Shown here piece after piece: positions 1 through 11,625 of a stretch of 64,000 bases of DNA. Location of the stretch: contig JAMWBK010000006.1 in NCBI GenBank assembly GCA_029953675.1, positions 310,001 to 374,000 on the forward strand, given 5' to 3'. Under the pieces are notes generated by a model, which was not told the origin of the DNA, did not search any database, and saw only the letters and a program-made list of their open reading frames with translations. A program made the translations under genes and the position numbers. The DNA comes from Rhodosorus marinus (taxonomy: Eukaryota; Rhodophyta; Stylonematophyceae; Stylonematales; Stylonemataceae). The number at the start of each line of letters is the position of its first letter. The first letter of the stretch is position 1.

Positions 1-550
1 GAGTGCGGATGGGTGCGCGTCCACAGAGAAAGCGTACAAAATCAAACGATCCGAAGCACCGCAATGCGTACCTGGTGGCATCTGAAACCGCAACCTCAGC
101 CTGATGAGCTGAGACCGATACTCTTGCAATGGCAGTTTTTAGATTTTGGATCTGTTCAACGGCAGCGGCGACTTCCATGGCGGATTTGGCACCTCCGTGC
201 CTTTCTATTCGAACGATTTCTTCTAGTTCGGCATCAAGTGATCTTAGGCCTGTTGTGTTGCACAGCGACAACAAGAAAATCAATTCTATGAGACGAAGAC
301 TTGGGCATCGGACCACGTCTATATTCAAAGATGAGGACTCTATAGATTTCCGATGTAAACTCATACCTTCTTTCAGCTTTTCCAGAAAGTTTTCGAGGTC
401 GTTGTCAAGTGACTGCTCACTTGGAAACCTCCTGTTGATAAAATCCGTAACATCGAGCTTCTCCGGACCGATCAGGTCCAGCTCGTTCTCAATGCCAGTC
501 TTTTTAAGACCTACGTCTCTCCCTACATTATCTACATCCTCGCTTTTCAT
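1..550 (-). CDS. VPS53: VPS53, GARP/EARP tethering complex subunit, N-terminal part (gene continues off left edge)
   Basis: Minus-strand gene starting at ATG 550. Exon 1 is 550-367; the intron 366-250 begins GTATGAGT and ends ACAG; exon 2 is 249-72; a second donor (GTACGC) begins at 71 and the rest lies outside the window. The spliced protein reads through the VPS53 signature: VTDFINRRFPSEQSLDN, then LEKLKEGLRSLDAELEEIV, then an alpha-helical stretch ending in SDATR, where family members read ITRDIK. In known members this N-terminal coiled-coil assembles with VPS51, VPS52 and VPS54 to tether endosome-derived vesicles at the trans-Golgi network. The alignment across the intron is seamless, which supports both identity and splice sites. 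Only about 120 residues are visible, so integrity of the rest is unknown. Confidence 0.75.
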   Translation of the reverse strand, partial: MKSEDVDNVGRDVGLKKTGIENELDLIGPEKLDVTDFINRRFPSEQSLDNDLENFLEKLKEGMSLHRKSIESSSLNIDVVRCPSLRLIELIFLLSLCNTTGLRSLDAELEEIVRIERHGGAKSAMEVAAAVEQIQNLKTAIARVSVSAHQAEVAVSDATRYALRCFGSFDFVRFLCGRAPIRT

Positions 551-1976
551 CGTAGTTCATACGTTTCCAGTTGTCCAAAAAAGAAGCAACTGCTCTGAGT
601 ACCACAGGACGCCAAAGTTTCACGTTTTCTCCACAGTTTCGGTCCAAACGTTTAGTAAAACTTTTCTTAAATGGAATGAAATCCTAATTTCACAAACAAT
701 GAAGAATACTGATCAAATTTCCAAACCATTCCGACAGCTCCCCTCTCGGTTCAACTGCATCGCTTTCCTCAGTTCACATCAAATCGAAACCATCCTTATC
801 CGAACGACCAAAAACGAAATCCCAATCTAACTACTTTAAAAAAAACAAATATCCATCTATTCAATCTACTTATTTCCTATTTACATAATAAATTACCCAA
901 TCATTGAGAGCAACGATGCCAGTACAAAATATTCCAAACATAAGAAGTGATAGTAACATACACTTAATTTCAAAACAAATCAATAATATTCAACCAATAA
1001 AAATACGTTTTGAACGTTCAATCACTGTCCAAACACTTTGTACGGCAACATACTTTCTTCATCATCTAATTATTTATAATATTAAATATAAATCATATGC
1101 AGTGGACGTATTCAAAAACACACAACACGAAAAAAAAAGAATCTAATTTGTTTCTAATACAATATAACCTTCACGGCCATTTAATAACCGCAACCGAACA
1201 AATTTCGGTCAAATTCACGCACAGAACTAAAACAGCTTGAATTATTCCTTAAAACAAGTCAGCTGACACGTAATAAGGCAAACCCTTTGTTCCGAAATAT
1301 TAGCACGATTGGAACCTCTCAAGATCACTATAATTATTCAAAAGTTTCTATTATTCAAATATATATTTGCTCCTGTAACGAAATTTTATATATGTTTTGT
1401 TAAATATATTGTATTAATGTATATTTAGACGATAGTATGTCATTTGTAACTTCCGAGAGTGCATGTATTCTGGAACAGATGAATGTATTGAAAATTGGGC
1501 TCTTTGGGAGTTTGTTAGTGTTTTTTGTCTTCTTATTGAAGGAGACTTTTGGGAGTACTTTAGTGGATTGAGGGAGAAGTGGTTGGCATTGTGTGAGGAT
1601 CGCTGACTTGACGACTTGTGAAAATAAATTTCCTATGGTTTTTCTTGATCTTCAGTAAGAGGAATCAGCTTTTTATCTTCAAACTGTCGAAGAGAAGGAG
1701 AAATTCTTTTGTGAGTTGGGGATGGGGGACGTGTGTATGTCGTTGTTTTGCTTGAGGGTGATTTGAGAAGGCTTGACTGGAGGTTCGTTGTGTTTTTAGA
1801 GTTCTTCTTCTGACATTTTCCTCGAATGAAGGGTAAAAAGGCCTGAACAAACCGTTGATTAGATGTTGGCCCCCTCATTTTTGTCAAATCTCTTTGCCTT
1901 TGGTCTGTGACGAGCGCAGCGGCGAGGTTGAGGAGCTTATCCTCCTCAAGTATTTGTTTGATTGATAAAGCAGGGC
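551..1976. other. AT-rich intergenic region
   Basis: About 1.4 kb between the divergent VPS53 gene and the next plus-strand gene. The interval 830-1450 is strongly AT-rich with many A and T runs. Short open frames here have no domain, no biased composition and no phase-consistent splice partners. It presumably holds the two divergent promoters; no specific element could be identified. Confidence 0.5.
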
Positions 1977-3485
1977 ATGATGGTTTCCACTATCAGTGGT
2001 ATGTGCTCTGGGAAATGGCTTCCGCTCGTGTTGGTGCTATGGAGCTGCTGGGCGATAGGATCGCGTGGCGTTGAAGACCCAGGCAATCAGTCTGTTGAGG
2101 ACTTGGATAGGTTGGGGGCCGATTTGGATGAAAAGACGGCGCAGATCGAGCTGGAGTTGGTGGAGCTGGAGAAACAATATGCTGAGATGGCGCAGAATGA
2201 GACTAAAATAGAAACTGACTTGGAGGGAGCGACAAAGCTCAAGGACCAGGAAAAGGATGAAAGGGTTGGAATGGAGGAACAGCTAAAAAAGGCGAAGAGG
2301 GAGGTCCAAGATAAGAAGGACACGATTTCAAAGCTCTCCGCACGAATTTCTGAAATTCAAAGGCAGGAAAAGTCGCTCCACGCGAAAATGATGTCACTGC
2401 TCGACACCACCAAAACAGCAGTGCGGAATATCTCAGACCCATCCTTTGCGCTTGTACTGGAGAATAATGCAAACGAATGGGGAGAGTTACCACGCTCAAT
2501 GTTTGCTCGGACGCAACGCGTCATGGGATCCGGAGTGCTTTCCCTTCCAATCCACACGAAACTTCATGATAAGGTAAGCCGTAAGACCTACACATATACA
2601 CAACGAGTCAACGGAGATCTGGAGGTATCCTGGTATGACTACTGCACTGTTTCAATTCAATAGCTTCAATTGTCATGTATTCTTCGCTCGAGCAATTCCC
2701 CCCTGGGCCGCTTGGAGAATCAAGCGTTTGTATTTCAGAAACCCCAAATCGAAACGGGCTTTGCGTTTAGAGCTCACGGTTGACTTCAGATTATTCCCAT
2801 CTACAGAAAGCCGTGGCTCCTAACCCTCCTCATGGACAATCTGTTCGACCCGTAAACTGAAAGCAGGACCGTGTTTCTGTTTTTTGTTTGATGTATGGTG
2901 CAGCTCTCTCCAACGATGAACGTAATTCTGACTGCTTTCATGCTCTATGGCGGCATTCTTGGTTTTCTCTTCGTGACCTATCGGGTGTATGCTCAACTTC
3001 AGGGGCATCTTACCATTGCGCGAATGTTGTTCGTCGCCGACTTGTTGATTGGAGCGTTTTGGCTATTCTGCACACTATTGAGGATTGTATCTAAGAGGGA
3101 CCCCCTGTACAGCTTCAACGAGAGATATGAAAACGCATTTTTCATTTTCCAGGCGATGGCTCTCGTCTTCTACATCTGTTACGTCCTTATCAGAGTGCTG
3201 ATTCTCGCGGCTAGGTTAACGATAGCCGCACTTCTCGAGCTTCTCTCCGTCATCATTATCGGCAACCACTATTACATCTTCGTCTGGCTTCCTCTAATGG
3301 TGGGCATGCCATTGACATCTACTTCGTGGACCTACTTTGCGTATTCTGTTGGGTATCTACTGATGGGATCCACAAGACTTTATGCTGCACCTACTCTCTA
3401 CGAATACGTTGCTAATTCGAGGCTCGGTTATATGCTGAAACTGAGAAAACTGGAAAAACAGCGGCTTGTTGCTGAACGTGACTAG
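1977..3485 (+). CDS. Unrecognised signal-peptide, coiled-coil, multi-pass membrane protein
   Basis: Three exons with phase-0 junctions: 1977-2573 (donor GTAAGC), 2807-2851 (15 codons, donor GTAAAC) and 2904-3485. The first ATG in frame is 1977; the upstream open frame starts at a TTG. The 407-residue product has a signal-like hydrophobic N-terminus (WLPLVLVLWSCWAIGSRG), a charged coiled coil of about 100 residues rich in E, K and D, then about five hydrophobic segments in the last 190 residues and a basic tail (KLRKLEKQRLVAERD). The coiled coil would lie in the lumen or outside the cell and the tail in the cytosol if the signal is cleaved. I do not recognise the family. The stop is 545 bp from the convergent MAGOH stop. 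Confidence 0.7.
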
Positions 3486-4030
3486 CTGGAATTACAGTTG
3501 TGCTGTGCGGCATACTATTGAGATGAGGAGGGTAGGGTTTTGTCTCTATGGACGCGGGTGTCTGCCTATAACCTTCGAGCGAGGATAATTCCCAGTTTTC
3601 TCCGCTCGAATCCGTACTATGTTGACTTTAGACGAACTTGTTTTACTATGACCAGAATTTTACGGCCTTTTTTTATTTTCGTAAGGACGATTCCGTGCAC
3701 CTTAGAATGTGTATACAGACGTGGGGTCGAGGAAGCACATGAATAAAACTCAAGGTTAACTTGTTCTTCATCCTGGCTCGTTGAAATCCGTGCAAAACCC
3801 TCAGTACCCGTCCAAGTGTGAACTGACTCGAGCATCTTCAAATCCGGACAACCAAGGTCAAATCACGTGAGCAGCCTCTTCAGGCTGAAGCTCAACATCT
3901 TTTAGAGGGGGTTTCTAGCTGTTATGCCCTATGGATCTTCTTGATCGTAGTGCCTGTACTGCATGCACCAACTCGATAGACCAGATAAAAGCCATCGATC
4001 GAGATCTTCCCGTTGTGAAGTTCGTTCACC

Positions 4031-4836
4031 CTAGATCGGCTTAATCTTGAAGTGTAAACCAATTACGGAGAAAACAAGACATTTAAGATCTTGGACCAGG
4101 TAGTAAAACATTCGCAGGCCGGCCGGATCTTCACTGTTTTCAACATCTTGAAGTTTTCCGATTTTGGAGGCCTAGGCAAAAAAAAAAGTGGCATCCGTGC
4201 CATGTCAGGCTAATTTGATTGTCCACACCATCAACGCGAAAGAGATGGTATGGTGCTATGTGCTCACTGTAAATGATATGTGATCTTCTCCCATGACAAT
4301 CTCGAGCTCTTGTCTTCCAATTCTATCCGGTTCTGGCCAGTTGCTATCATCCAAACTAAAAGTGGTAGGAGGAAACAAGAAGAACCCTCTCAAAATAAGC
4401 TTGTTGAACGGACATCCCGCTTCCCATATTGACTGAGAAGACGAATTTGTCAGCTGTCGAGGAGATTTCTAGTGGGGTGGACATACTTCATTATATCGCT
4501 CTCCTTGATGATTCTCTTCAAGTCCCCAACTACCGCTGGCGTGACGAACACTAAGCGTCGAGTAACCAAAAAAAAACAAAAAACGAAGGAGCCATGAGAA
4601 GAGCCTCTCAGCGAACCTTTCGTTTGCATTTTCCCAAAAGCTCTTGACGCTGTGTAAAATTTGCACCACCGCCCCCGCTCACCTTCCTTTCGAATCATCC
4701 GTCCCTTCTTATAGTTGGAGTTATTCGCATACCTCATCTTACCATCCGGCCGAAACTCAAACTCAAGAAACTCATGTCCATACTCACCATTGTGGCCTAC
4801 ATAGTACCTCAAATAAAACTCCTCCCTCTCATCCAT
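4031..4836 (-). CDS. MAGOH: Mago nashi protein, exon junction complex core subunit
   Basis: Four exons on the minus strand: 4836-4683, 4550-4487, 4355-4268 and 4171-4031, all with GT-AG introns in consistent phase, giving 148 residues; animal MAGOH is about 146. The start is ATG 4836 ([17 protein letters not shown]); an upstream in-frame TTG is not needed. Diagnostic stretches: [51 protein letters not shown], and the C-terminus [14 protein letters not shown] binds Y14 and locks eIF4A3 on spliced mRNA upstream of exon junctions. This fits an intron-rich genome. High confidence because every exon aligns end to end. Confidence 0.96.
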
Positions 4837-6547
4837 CGCGACTTTCAAAGCACTATCTAAAGATCTTCAAACTCTAAATACCTTTCCGCTCGTTCTTAAT
4901 CCTTCTCATCTCATTCAAGATCCAGTCTTCTACCCCCCCAAAACCCAAACAACTTTCTTACCCTCTCCAACTTTTACACGACTCCATTCTATAGTGGGCA
5001 ACGCTAACACCTCTTTAGTACGTTCTTAATCCAAATCTATTCATTGATATCAGATTATGAATATGTTTCACCTTTTTTGTTCTATAAGACATACATAGCG
5101 TAACTTTGTTCATATTTAGAACTAGATATAGACTTATATTGAAAATCGCATTAGTTAGCTTCACCGGTAAGTCTCCCGCCCGAGATAGTGGAGGCTGATG
5201 TGAAGGCGGCGTTGCCTTGTTGGAGTATTGAAGGAGGAACTGTGCATGTTCTAGCCCTCAGAGCCTGGCTCTTCCAGCCCCGAGGGATAGCAAGAACCTG
5301 GATGTGGTTTTTGATCAAGCGCCTGGTACGCGATGACGCAGTCGGGCCGTATTTCGAACCAGCACTTGAGGGAGATCATACGGAAGAAGGGGTTCGAAGC
5401 GACGAGAGCTGATGTATGTGTGCTCAGGAGGGGATCTCACGATTGTGGCTGTGTATGTGGCATGACCTGTTAGCCATCAGGAAAACGGATGAGGTCGATG
5501 ACGTGAAGAATTTACCGAGGGAGTTATACAGATTGCTGGTATGGACTGTCTGTCGGGTAGGCGTTGGTAGGCATCACATGTAGAAGTGGCTAAACGACGG
5601 TATCAGTATCCAGGTTAACATTTCTGAACGTGTCCTCCCAAGAAGAGCCAGCAGGAAGCGCCAGCAATCTGGTGTCACGCTCCGCACTTCGCACCCGGCG
5701 AGGTAAAAGTGATTAGAATCTACGTTAGTCAGTATGCAGACATTCTACGCTTCTTATAGAGTCCTCCTCGACAGTCCCTCACCTGCACGGCACGCTCCTC
5801 GTGATCAACCCAACACCGTGCTCGAACAAACTCGATTATAGACATTGCGCCAAAATATAAATTAAATACTACATATCATATGCTAATTATTATTCAAAAC
5901 AATTCGTATGAACGAAAATTAAAAACAATCCAAAAAAATTGTTTAAACCTTAAAAAGGAAATATAAATATTCATTTTTAGAAGGATACGCTAGTAAATAA
6001 TATAAATCAAATATATACTTAAAAACCAATCATCATTGGAAATATTTTCGTATTATCAAAAAAAGAATATAATCGCATTTTAATTTATTTTGATTAAATA
6101 TTAAATAAATAATGAAAGATTATTACCGGTTGGTCTTTACTGGATGGTCGTCACGGCGATGGTCGTTGAGGAGACTGATTCAGACTTGAAGAGGAAGGCA
6201 AATGGATTCCGATGAAAGAAGAAGTGGAATGCCTCACGGATTTCGATGGCTGGTTATATTGGAAGGTTACGATGGTTTGAGGAGGACGACGGGTCAGTGT
6301 GGTAGATTGGTAGTCTGAAGGCTATAAATTTTTGCGGTGGGGGTTGGTGGGTGCTGGTCGTGGGAGAGGAACTCGCGGGGTTGTCTTTTGTTCCTTCTGC
6401 GTGAGGTGGAGTGATAGTTCGGTGTTTTCGTTGCTGTTGTTGTTGGAGGATTGGTTGAGAGCAGGTTCGGAGCTGCGGTTTTGGCTGTCCATTTTTTTTT
6501 TTGGTCTGGATTCAGTGATGTGCGGAGTTGGAACGTACTAGGAAAGG
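4837..6547. other. Intergenic region, no gene recognised
   Basis: About 1.7 kb between MAGOH and ELP3. Pyrimidine-rich sequence lies upstream of MAGOH (4850-4990). The interval 5160-5800 has balanced composition but only short frames without ATG starts or domains. The interval 5840-6130 is very AT-rich. A GT-rich and G-rich stretch (about 6330-6540) directly precedes ELP3 and is probably its leader. Nothing in the interval could be assigned a function. Confidence 0.45.
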
Positions 6548-8767
6548 ATGGTAGCTGCAAAGTGTTGTGAAGAGGAGGGAGAAGGATGTGGGTGTATGGA
6601 AAATGTTGCTGAGGTAAAGCTCAAGGATGCGGCCTACGAGGTGAAGAGGAAGCGTGCAGTCTCGCAAGTTGTGTCCGACCTCATTCGCCTGCATGAGAAG
6701 GGGGATAAAATCAACGTGCAGAAGCTCAAGTCCAACGCAGCTCGTCAGCATGCGCTTCCGGATCATCCTAAGCTTACAGAAATTATCGCAGCCCTGCCAG
6801 AATCGCACATGGAGAGCCTCCTCCCCATTCTCAAAGCGAAACCGGTCAGGACAGCATCAGGAATCGCAATCGTTGCTGTGATGTCAAAGCCGCACCGGTA
6901 AACCGTGAGCAGCAAGCCTCTTCTTTCGCACGCCACTGAAGCCAAAAAGAGTCTCAAAATTTCTCTTTTCTCAACCCTTTAACAGTTGTCCACATATTGC
7001 CACAACCGGAAACATTTGTGTATACTGCCCCGGTGGCCCTGACTCTGACTTTGAATACTCCACTCAGAGTTATACAGGTTACGAACCAACGAGCATGAGG
7101 GCGATTCGGGCTCGCTATGATCCCTATGTACAGGTATATATTTCATAATCAAAAGGACCCTCATCTCAGGTTCATTAGGTCTAAAGCGTACAGTATACAC
7201 TTGCCTCGGTCAGGTTAAGAGCCGCGTAGAACAGCTACGTAGCTTGGGACACAACGTAGATAAAGTCGAATTCATCCTAATGGGAGGAACGTTTCTTTCT
7301 CTTGATACGGGCTATCGAGACTACTTTGTCAGAAACTTACACGACGCGCTGTCCGGTCATACCTCGTACTCTGTTCAGGAGGCAGTCAAGTACTCTGAGC
7401 AGAGCAACGTCAAAGTAGGGCGATCGTTTCCTTCTGTCTCAGCGGTGAAAGAGAGAGACACTTTGTATTTGAGAAACTTACGAGGAAAATTGCAAAACCG
7501 TTCTACTGACACAACAGTGTATAGGACTTACCATAGAGACCCGACCGGACTACTGTCATCGACCCCATTTGAGCTCCATGCTTGAATACGGATGCACAAG
7601 ACTAGAAATTGGAGTACAAAGCGTTTACGAGGACATTGCAAGGGATACCAATCGTGGGCACTCCGTTCAGGCAGTATGTGACTGCTTCCATTTGGCCAAA
7701 GACGCTGGCTTCAAGGTAGGACTTTTTGTCAAAAAAAAACAACGAAACCATCTGATGAAATCTACCTCTGTGTATGCTCGCTTCGGATACTTGGACTTTT
7801 AACCAACGTCTTGTTGCTTGTTTCGCGTTCACTAAAACACCCTCTGTCTCTTCACAACGCAGGTTGTGGCTCACATGATGCCGGACTTGCCTAACATGGG
7901 AATGGAGAGAGACATTGAAAGTTTCAAAGAGTTTTTTGAAAACCCTGCATTTCGACCAGACGGGTTGAAGATCTATCCTACGCTGGTGATCCGTGGAACA
8001 GGATTGTACGAGCTGTGGAAGACGAAGCGCTACCGTAACTACGCGCCAGTTGATCTAATCGACCTGATTGCCCGAGTTCTGGCGTTGGTGCCTCCCTGGA
8101 TGAGAGTCTATCGAATTCAACGAGACATTCCGATGCCGTTGGTGTCTTCTGGAGTTGAAGTTGGCAACTTGAGAGAATTGGCACTGGCGAGAGTAAGGGA
8201 GCTAGGTCTCAAATGTCGGGACGTGCGTACTCGCGAAGTTGGTATTCAGGTAAGGGAAATAGTTGGAGCGTGTCAACCAGAGTTTCAGGCCAAGCACTTA
8301 ACTCTTTTGTCTCCGTTGCCCGCGCCGTACCGTAGGACGTTCATTTCAAGATTCGTCCAGAGGAAATCGAGTTGATTAGGAGAGATTACGTCGCAAACGG
8401 CAGCTGGGAGACCTTTATAAGTTACGAGGACGCAATGCAGGATATTTTGGTTGGGTTGTTGAGGTTGCGAAAAGCTAGTGACATGGCGTTTAGGAAGGAA
8501 CTAGTTGGTACCAAGTGCTCCATCGTAAGAGAACTGCACGTTTACGGGAGCGTTGTACCAGTGCACGAGCGGGATCCGCGAAAGTTTCAGCATCAAGGCT
8601 TCGGGACCTTGCTGATGGAGGAGGCGGAAAGGATTGCAAGAGACGAGCATGGCTCCGAGAAAATGCTGGTTATATCAGGGGTTGGAACTAGGCATTACTA
8701 TAGGAAGCTGGGTTACCATCTGGAAGGTCCATATATGGTCAAATCGTTACTTGAATCTGACCATTGA
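6548..8767 (+). CDS. ELP3: Elongator complex catalytic subunit (radical SAM plus GNAT)
   Basis: Six exons: 6548-6897, 6986-7133, 7214-7414, 7518-7715, 7863-8249 and 8336-8767, giving 571 residues; other ELP3 proteins are about 550. Domains in order: an N-terminal tRNA-binding helical region; a radical SAM domain with the three cluster cysteines in [14 protein letters not shown] (about residues 118-131), followed by [20 protein letters not shown] and the TRPDYC and [11 protein letters not shown] strands; then a C-terminal GNAT acetyltransferase domain ([42 protein letters not shown]). As the Elongator catalytic subunit it makes the carboxymethyl precursor of mcm5U/ncm5U at wobble uridine 34 of tRNAs. 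All junctions are in phase and conserved family sequence continues across each. The gene appears intact. Confidence 0.97.
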
Positions 8768-8862
8768 GCTGCTTGTTAATTTTTCGTTATGTTGGTTTCA
8801 CCACTACGACCGTGGATCGGCTTAATCAGTTTCCTGCTTGCTCTCTTTTCGACAATTGTGTA

Positions 8863-10600
8863 TTAAATATTTGTAGCTGCGACTTGATCCTCTCGACCTT
8901 CTGATTCAACTGCCGTCTTGTTGGCGTGAAATTGTGCCATGGCTTTAAAAAATGGGCTTTCCGTCAAAAGCTTCATCTCGCTTGGTCCCTGGACTGGCAC
9001 CAGATTCCACCAATCGTTCCGACCTCCAGCAGCAAGTGGGATGACGTGACAAACTTTTCTTCCGTTGATACTGGCACCAGTGTATGCTTCGTAGAGTTCT
9101 ATCAGCGTTGACTTTTGGCGCTCGAAAACTTCCATTCGCTCTTCAGCATCCGGGTAACATTTCCACTCGTTCTTCATTCGGACAGCGAATCTGTGAAGAA
9201 AGCAACGTTGAACTTGGTTCAACAGGTTCCCATCAGATAGGATCCTGAGATAGGTTGCCACTTCCTCAAACCCTAGGCCAAATGGTAGCAAGCTGTTCCC
9301 ACCATACACAATAGGGGTCTGAATCAATGGCGAGCGCCCGGATTCGCTCTTGGCAGGAGATCCTGGCTCAACGGTTTGAGAAGAGACCGAGTCTACGGTC
9401 TCAGCGGTCAGAGTTTTAACACGGTTCCTGGTACGTTGACGCCTCTTCTGCCCAAGGGCATCAGAATCTGAAGCCTCTAGCGCTTGTGTGACCTGTGAGC
9501 TTGACGGTTCTGCCCTGAGGTCTTGGACTTCGCCCTCCCCAGCGGCCAGTTGATTACCGCCTTCGTTTCTCTTAGGATGGCTGCGTCCCTCATTGGACTT
9601 TTCTGGAGCTGTTGTAATTACGTCCTCTTCAATGGGGGGGGTCTCGGATAGACTTGCGGCGCCTTTAGAATTTACACCACCGTTGCCAGCTTGTTCTGAA
9701 GATGCTTGGGTCTGGGGTTCCGAAACTGGATCCCTATATGGCCGGTTTCGAGAGGTAGCTTCTCGACTTGCGGGACCGCCATAAATTGATTGCATCAGTT
9801 CTTCCTCCGAGGGTGGATTCGCCAACATGTCTTGAACAGACTCTATTATTCGTAGGAACGCGGTGAGGTAAGTGTACTGGCATAGAACATGATACCAGGA
9901 AAGCCACTGATTACGTGGACCCACGGGAGCCGGCCTCTATGTGCATACTCATATTCGCATTCATGCCCTGGAGACGACCATCAATTTGATCTACTTCGCC
10001 GTTCAAAAGTTCCGACTGGCCTTTTCCATTAAAAGCCGAATGAAAGGATTCGAGGTCCTCGTTTCGGACGATTTCCTTATTTGCACCGCTCTCCGTACCA
10101 ACGGATTCATTAATTTTGGGCGCTCGACTACCAAGGATAGCATGCGATGACGAATCATTTTGCCCCTGCAAAATTCCGGGTCCGTCAATCCCCGAGACTC
10201 GTCTTGGTTCCGACAATATGTCCCCTCCCGTACTAGCAGTTGAGCCTAAGCGTGATTGAGAGGACAGATCATGGAAAGCAGCTCCACTGGTAGGCTCTGG
10301 AAGATGCCCACTTGTCTCCACGGCTCTGTGTCGAATTGTACTTGGATGTTCAACGCCAAGTTTTCCATGTACATAAATTTGCTCAATTTCATGCATTGAG
10401 AGCTTGGTTATTGTGGAAATGCTCGTTCTGTCTTCTTCTGACTTCATCATCCTCCGAGCCACGCACGTCATCGCTTCTTTTCGGCCTTGATACCACGCCA
10501 ATTCACACTCCTGCTGAACAACATCGGCGAGAACCTGCTGGAACTGCTTCGCAGCGGTCTTCGCAGACTGCCGGAAACTAGCAGGAAGCCCATAACCCAT
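8863..10600 (-). CDS. Uncharacterised protein with C-terminal HNH-like motif
   Basis: Two long minus-strand frames that I join by one intron: exon 1 10600-9949, intron 9948-9843 (GTATGC...AATAG), exon 2 9842-8863, giving about 543 residues from ATG 10600. The N-terminus (SFRQSAKTAAKQFQQVLAD, then GRKEAMTCVARRMM and ISTITKLSMHEI) is helical and faintly recalls HAPSTR1/C16orf72-type proteins; this is weak. The middle is long, polar and low-complexity, rich in S, E, G and Q. The C-terminal 120 residues are well ordered and contain CHVIPLAAGGRNDWWNL, resembling the H..P...GG.N...NL part of HNH nucleases, but no third ligand histidine follows. The two frames could instead be separate genes. Function is not assigned. 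Confidence 0.55.
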
Positions 10601-10638
10601 CGTTCAACCACTATAAGAAAAAAAAAAGCTACCTGACC

Positions 10639-10875
10639 CTACTTCAAAGAGTTTGTACTATTAGTTCGAACAAGGGATTCAACCATGAAACAAAGATAAT
10701 CGTCCTTGACCTCTCTGCCCCTCTCTAGACAACCCTCCTCCTGAAAAGCACAAATTCCTTGTGTTTCGTCTATATTTATACGAACAAGCTGGGAGTAAAC
10801 CCCGTCAGAAGTTTCACACACGAATTTTTCACTTGCCTTCAAAACAAACAAAAAATTGATTCCCTGAAGGGTCAT
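10639..10875 (-). CDS. Short upstream frame of unknown status, 5' of the HNH-like gene
   Basis: A 78-codon frame from ATG 10875 immediately upstream of the HNH-like gene on the same strand. Its sequence looks protein-like (FVCETSDGVYSQLVRINIDE, a beta-rich pattern). It ends 39 bp before the downstream ATG. A typical intron end (poly-T then CTTATAG) lies between the two, but using that acceptor does not keep the downstream frame open. Using a later acceptor (CCTGCTAG at about 10574, phase 2) would fuse it to the HNH-like protein from FRQSAK onward. It may therefore be the true first exon, a separate small gene, or an upstream reading frame. Confidence 0.3.
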   Translation of the reverse strand: MTLQGINFLFVLKASEKFVCETSDGVYSQLVRINIDETQGICAFQEEGCLERGREVKDDYLCFMVESLVRTNSTNSLK

Positions 10876-11625
10876 CCATCTTGACGCGACACCTTCAAGC
10901 TCGAAGCCATCGCGTTTCCCATCACGACCTATCGCGCATCGATTTCCGGTTTAAATTTCCTCTCTCGCGCCATCCATCCTAGACAGGGAACTCCTGTTAG
11001 TGTCATATGTCCAATCGATCTAAATTTTGCCTTGCCAAAAATAAATGGTTTTCTATATCTCATCGTGCTGAACGAAACAATTGAATATTTTATCGCAAAT
11101 ACGAACACGGGTTGAGTTTACTGTCAGGTGTGAGATACTTTTCTGTTTAGAAAGATATTTGACTGGAACAAATCTCAGGAGGGGGGGGATGAGGGTCATG
11201 TGTTTGAAGCGATGCTTCGTAAGTTTTTGACTTCGTCTAGCGTACTCAGCCGATCACACTCGTCGCTGCCTTACTTCGGTTATGATTGTGGTACTCTGGC
11301 AATCAACGTCCCTTCAGGCGAAAACTGAGCGAATTTGACAATTTTTATTGAATCCGCGGCAATCGGATCGTAGGTTTCCTTTTGGACTGCGGCAACCGCA
11401 GCTGAGGAGGCGTGGAGAACTCTTAGAGAATAATTCAGAAATTCTCCTTAATCTCCGCGGATCCTCGACGACAACCTGCAAAATCGAGCTCAGAAAGTTC
11501 CCCGGGGGAAAACATATTTACTCAAGGAAAAAAACCGGCCCTCAGTTCCGCATAGAGCTACCTTTTTATCTTGCTGAGATTAGTTTGTCCGACTTTGACC
11601 AGCGTTCAGAGCTCACGATAACGAG

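Noticed and set aside
129-830. Long plus-strand frame at the left edge
   Set aside because: It is the antisense of the VPS53 exons; the minus strand gives a spliced protein with clear VPS53 similarity.
1633-1887. Minus-strand frame of 84 codons upstream of the membrane-protein gene
   Set aside because: Low-complexity K/S/P/T composition in the presumed leader region of the plus-strand gene, no domain and no splice partner.
5188-5412. Plus-strand frame of 74 codons in the MAGOH-ELP3 spacer
   Set aside because: Begins at GTG rather than ATG, has no domain and no plausible neighbouring exon.
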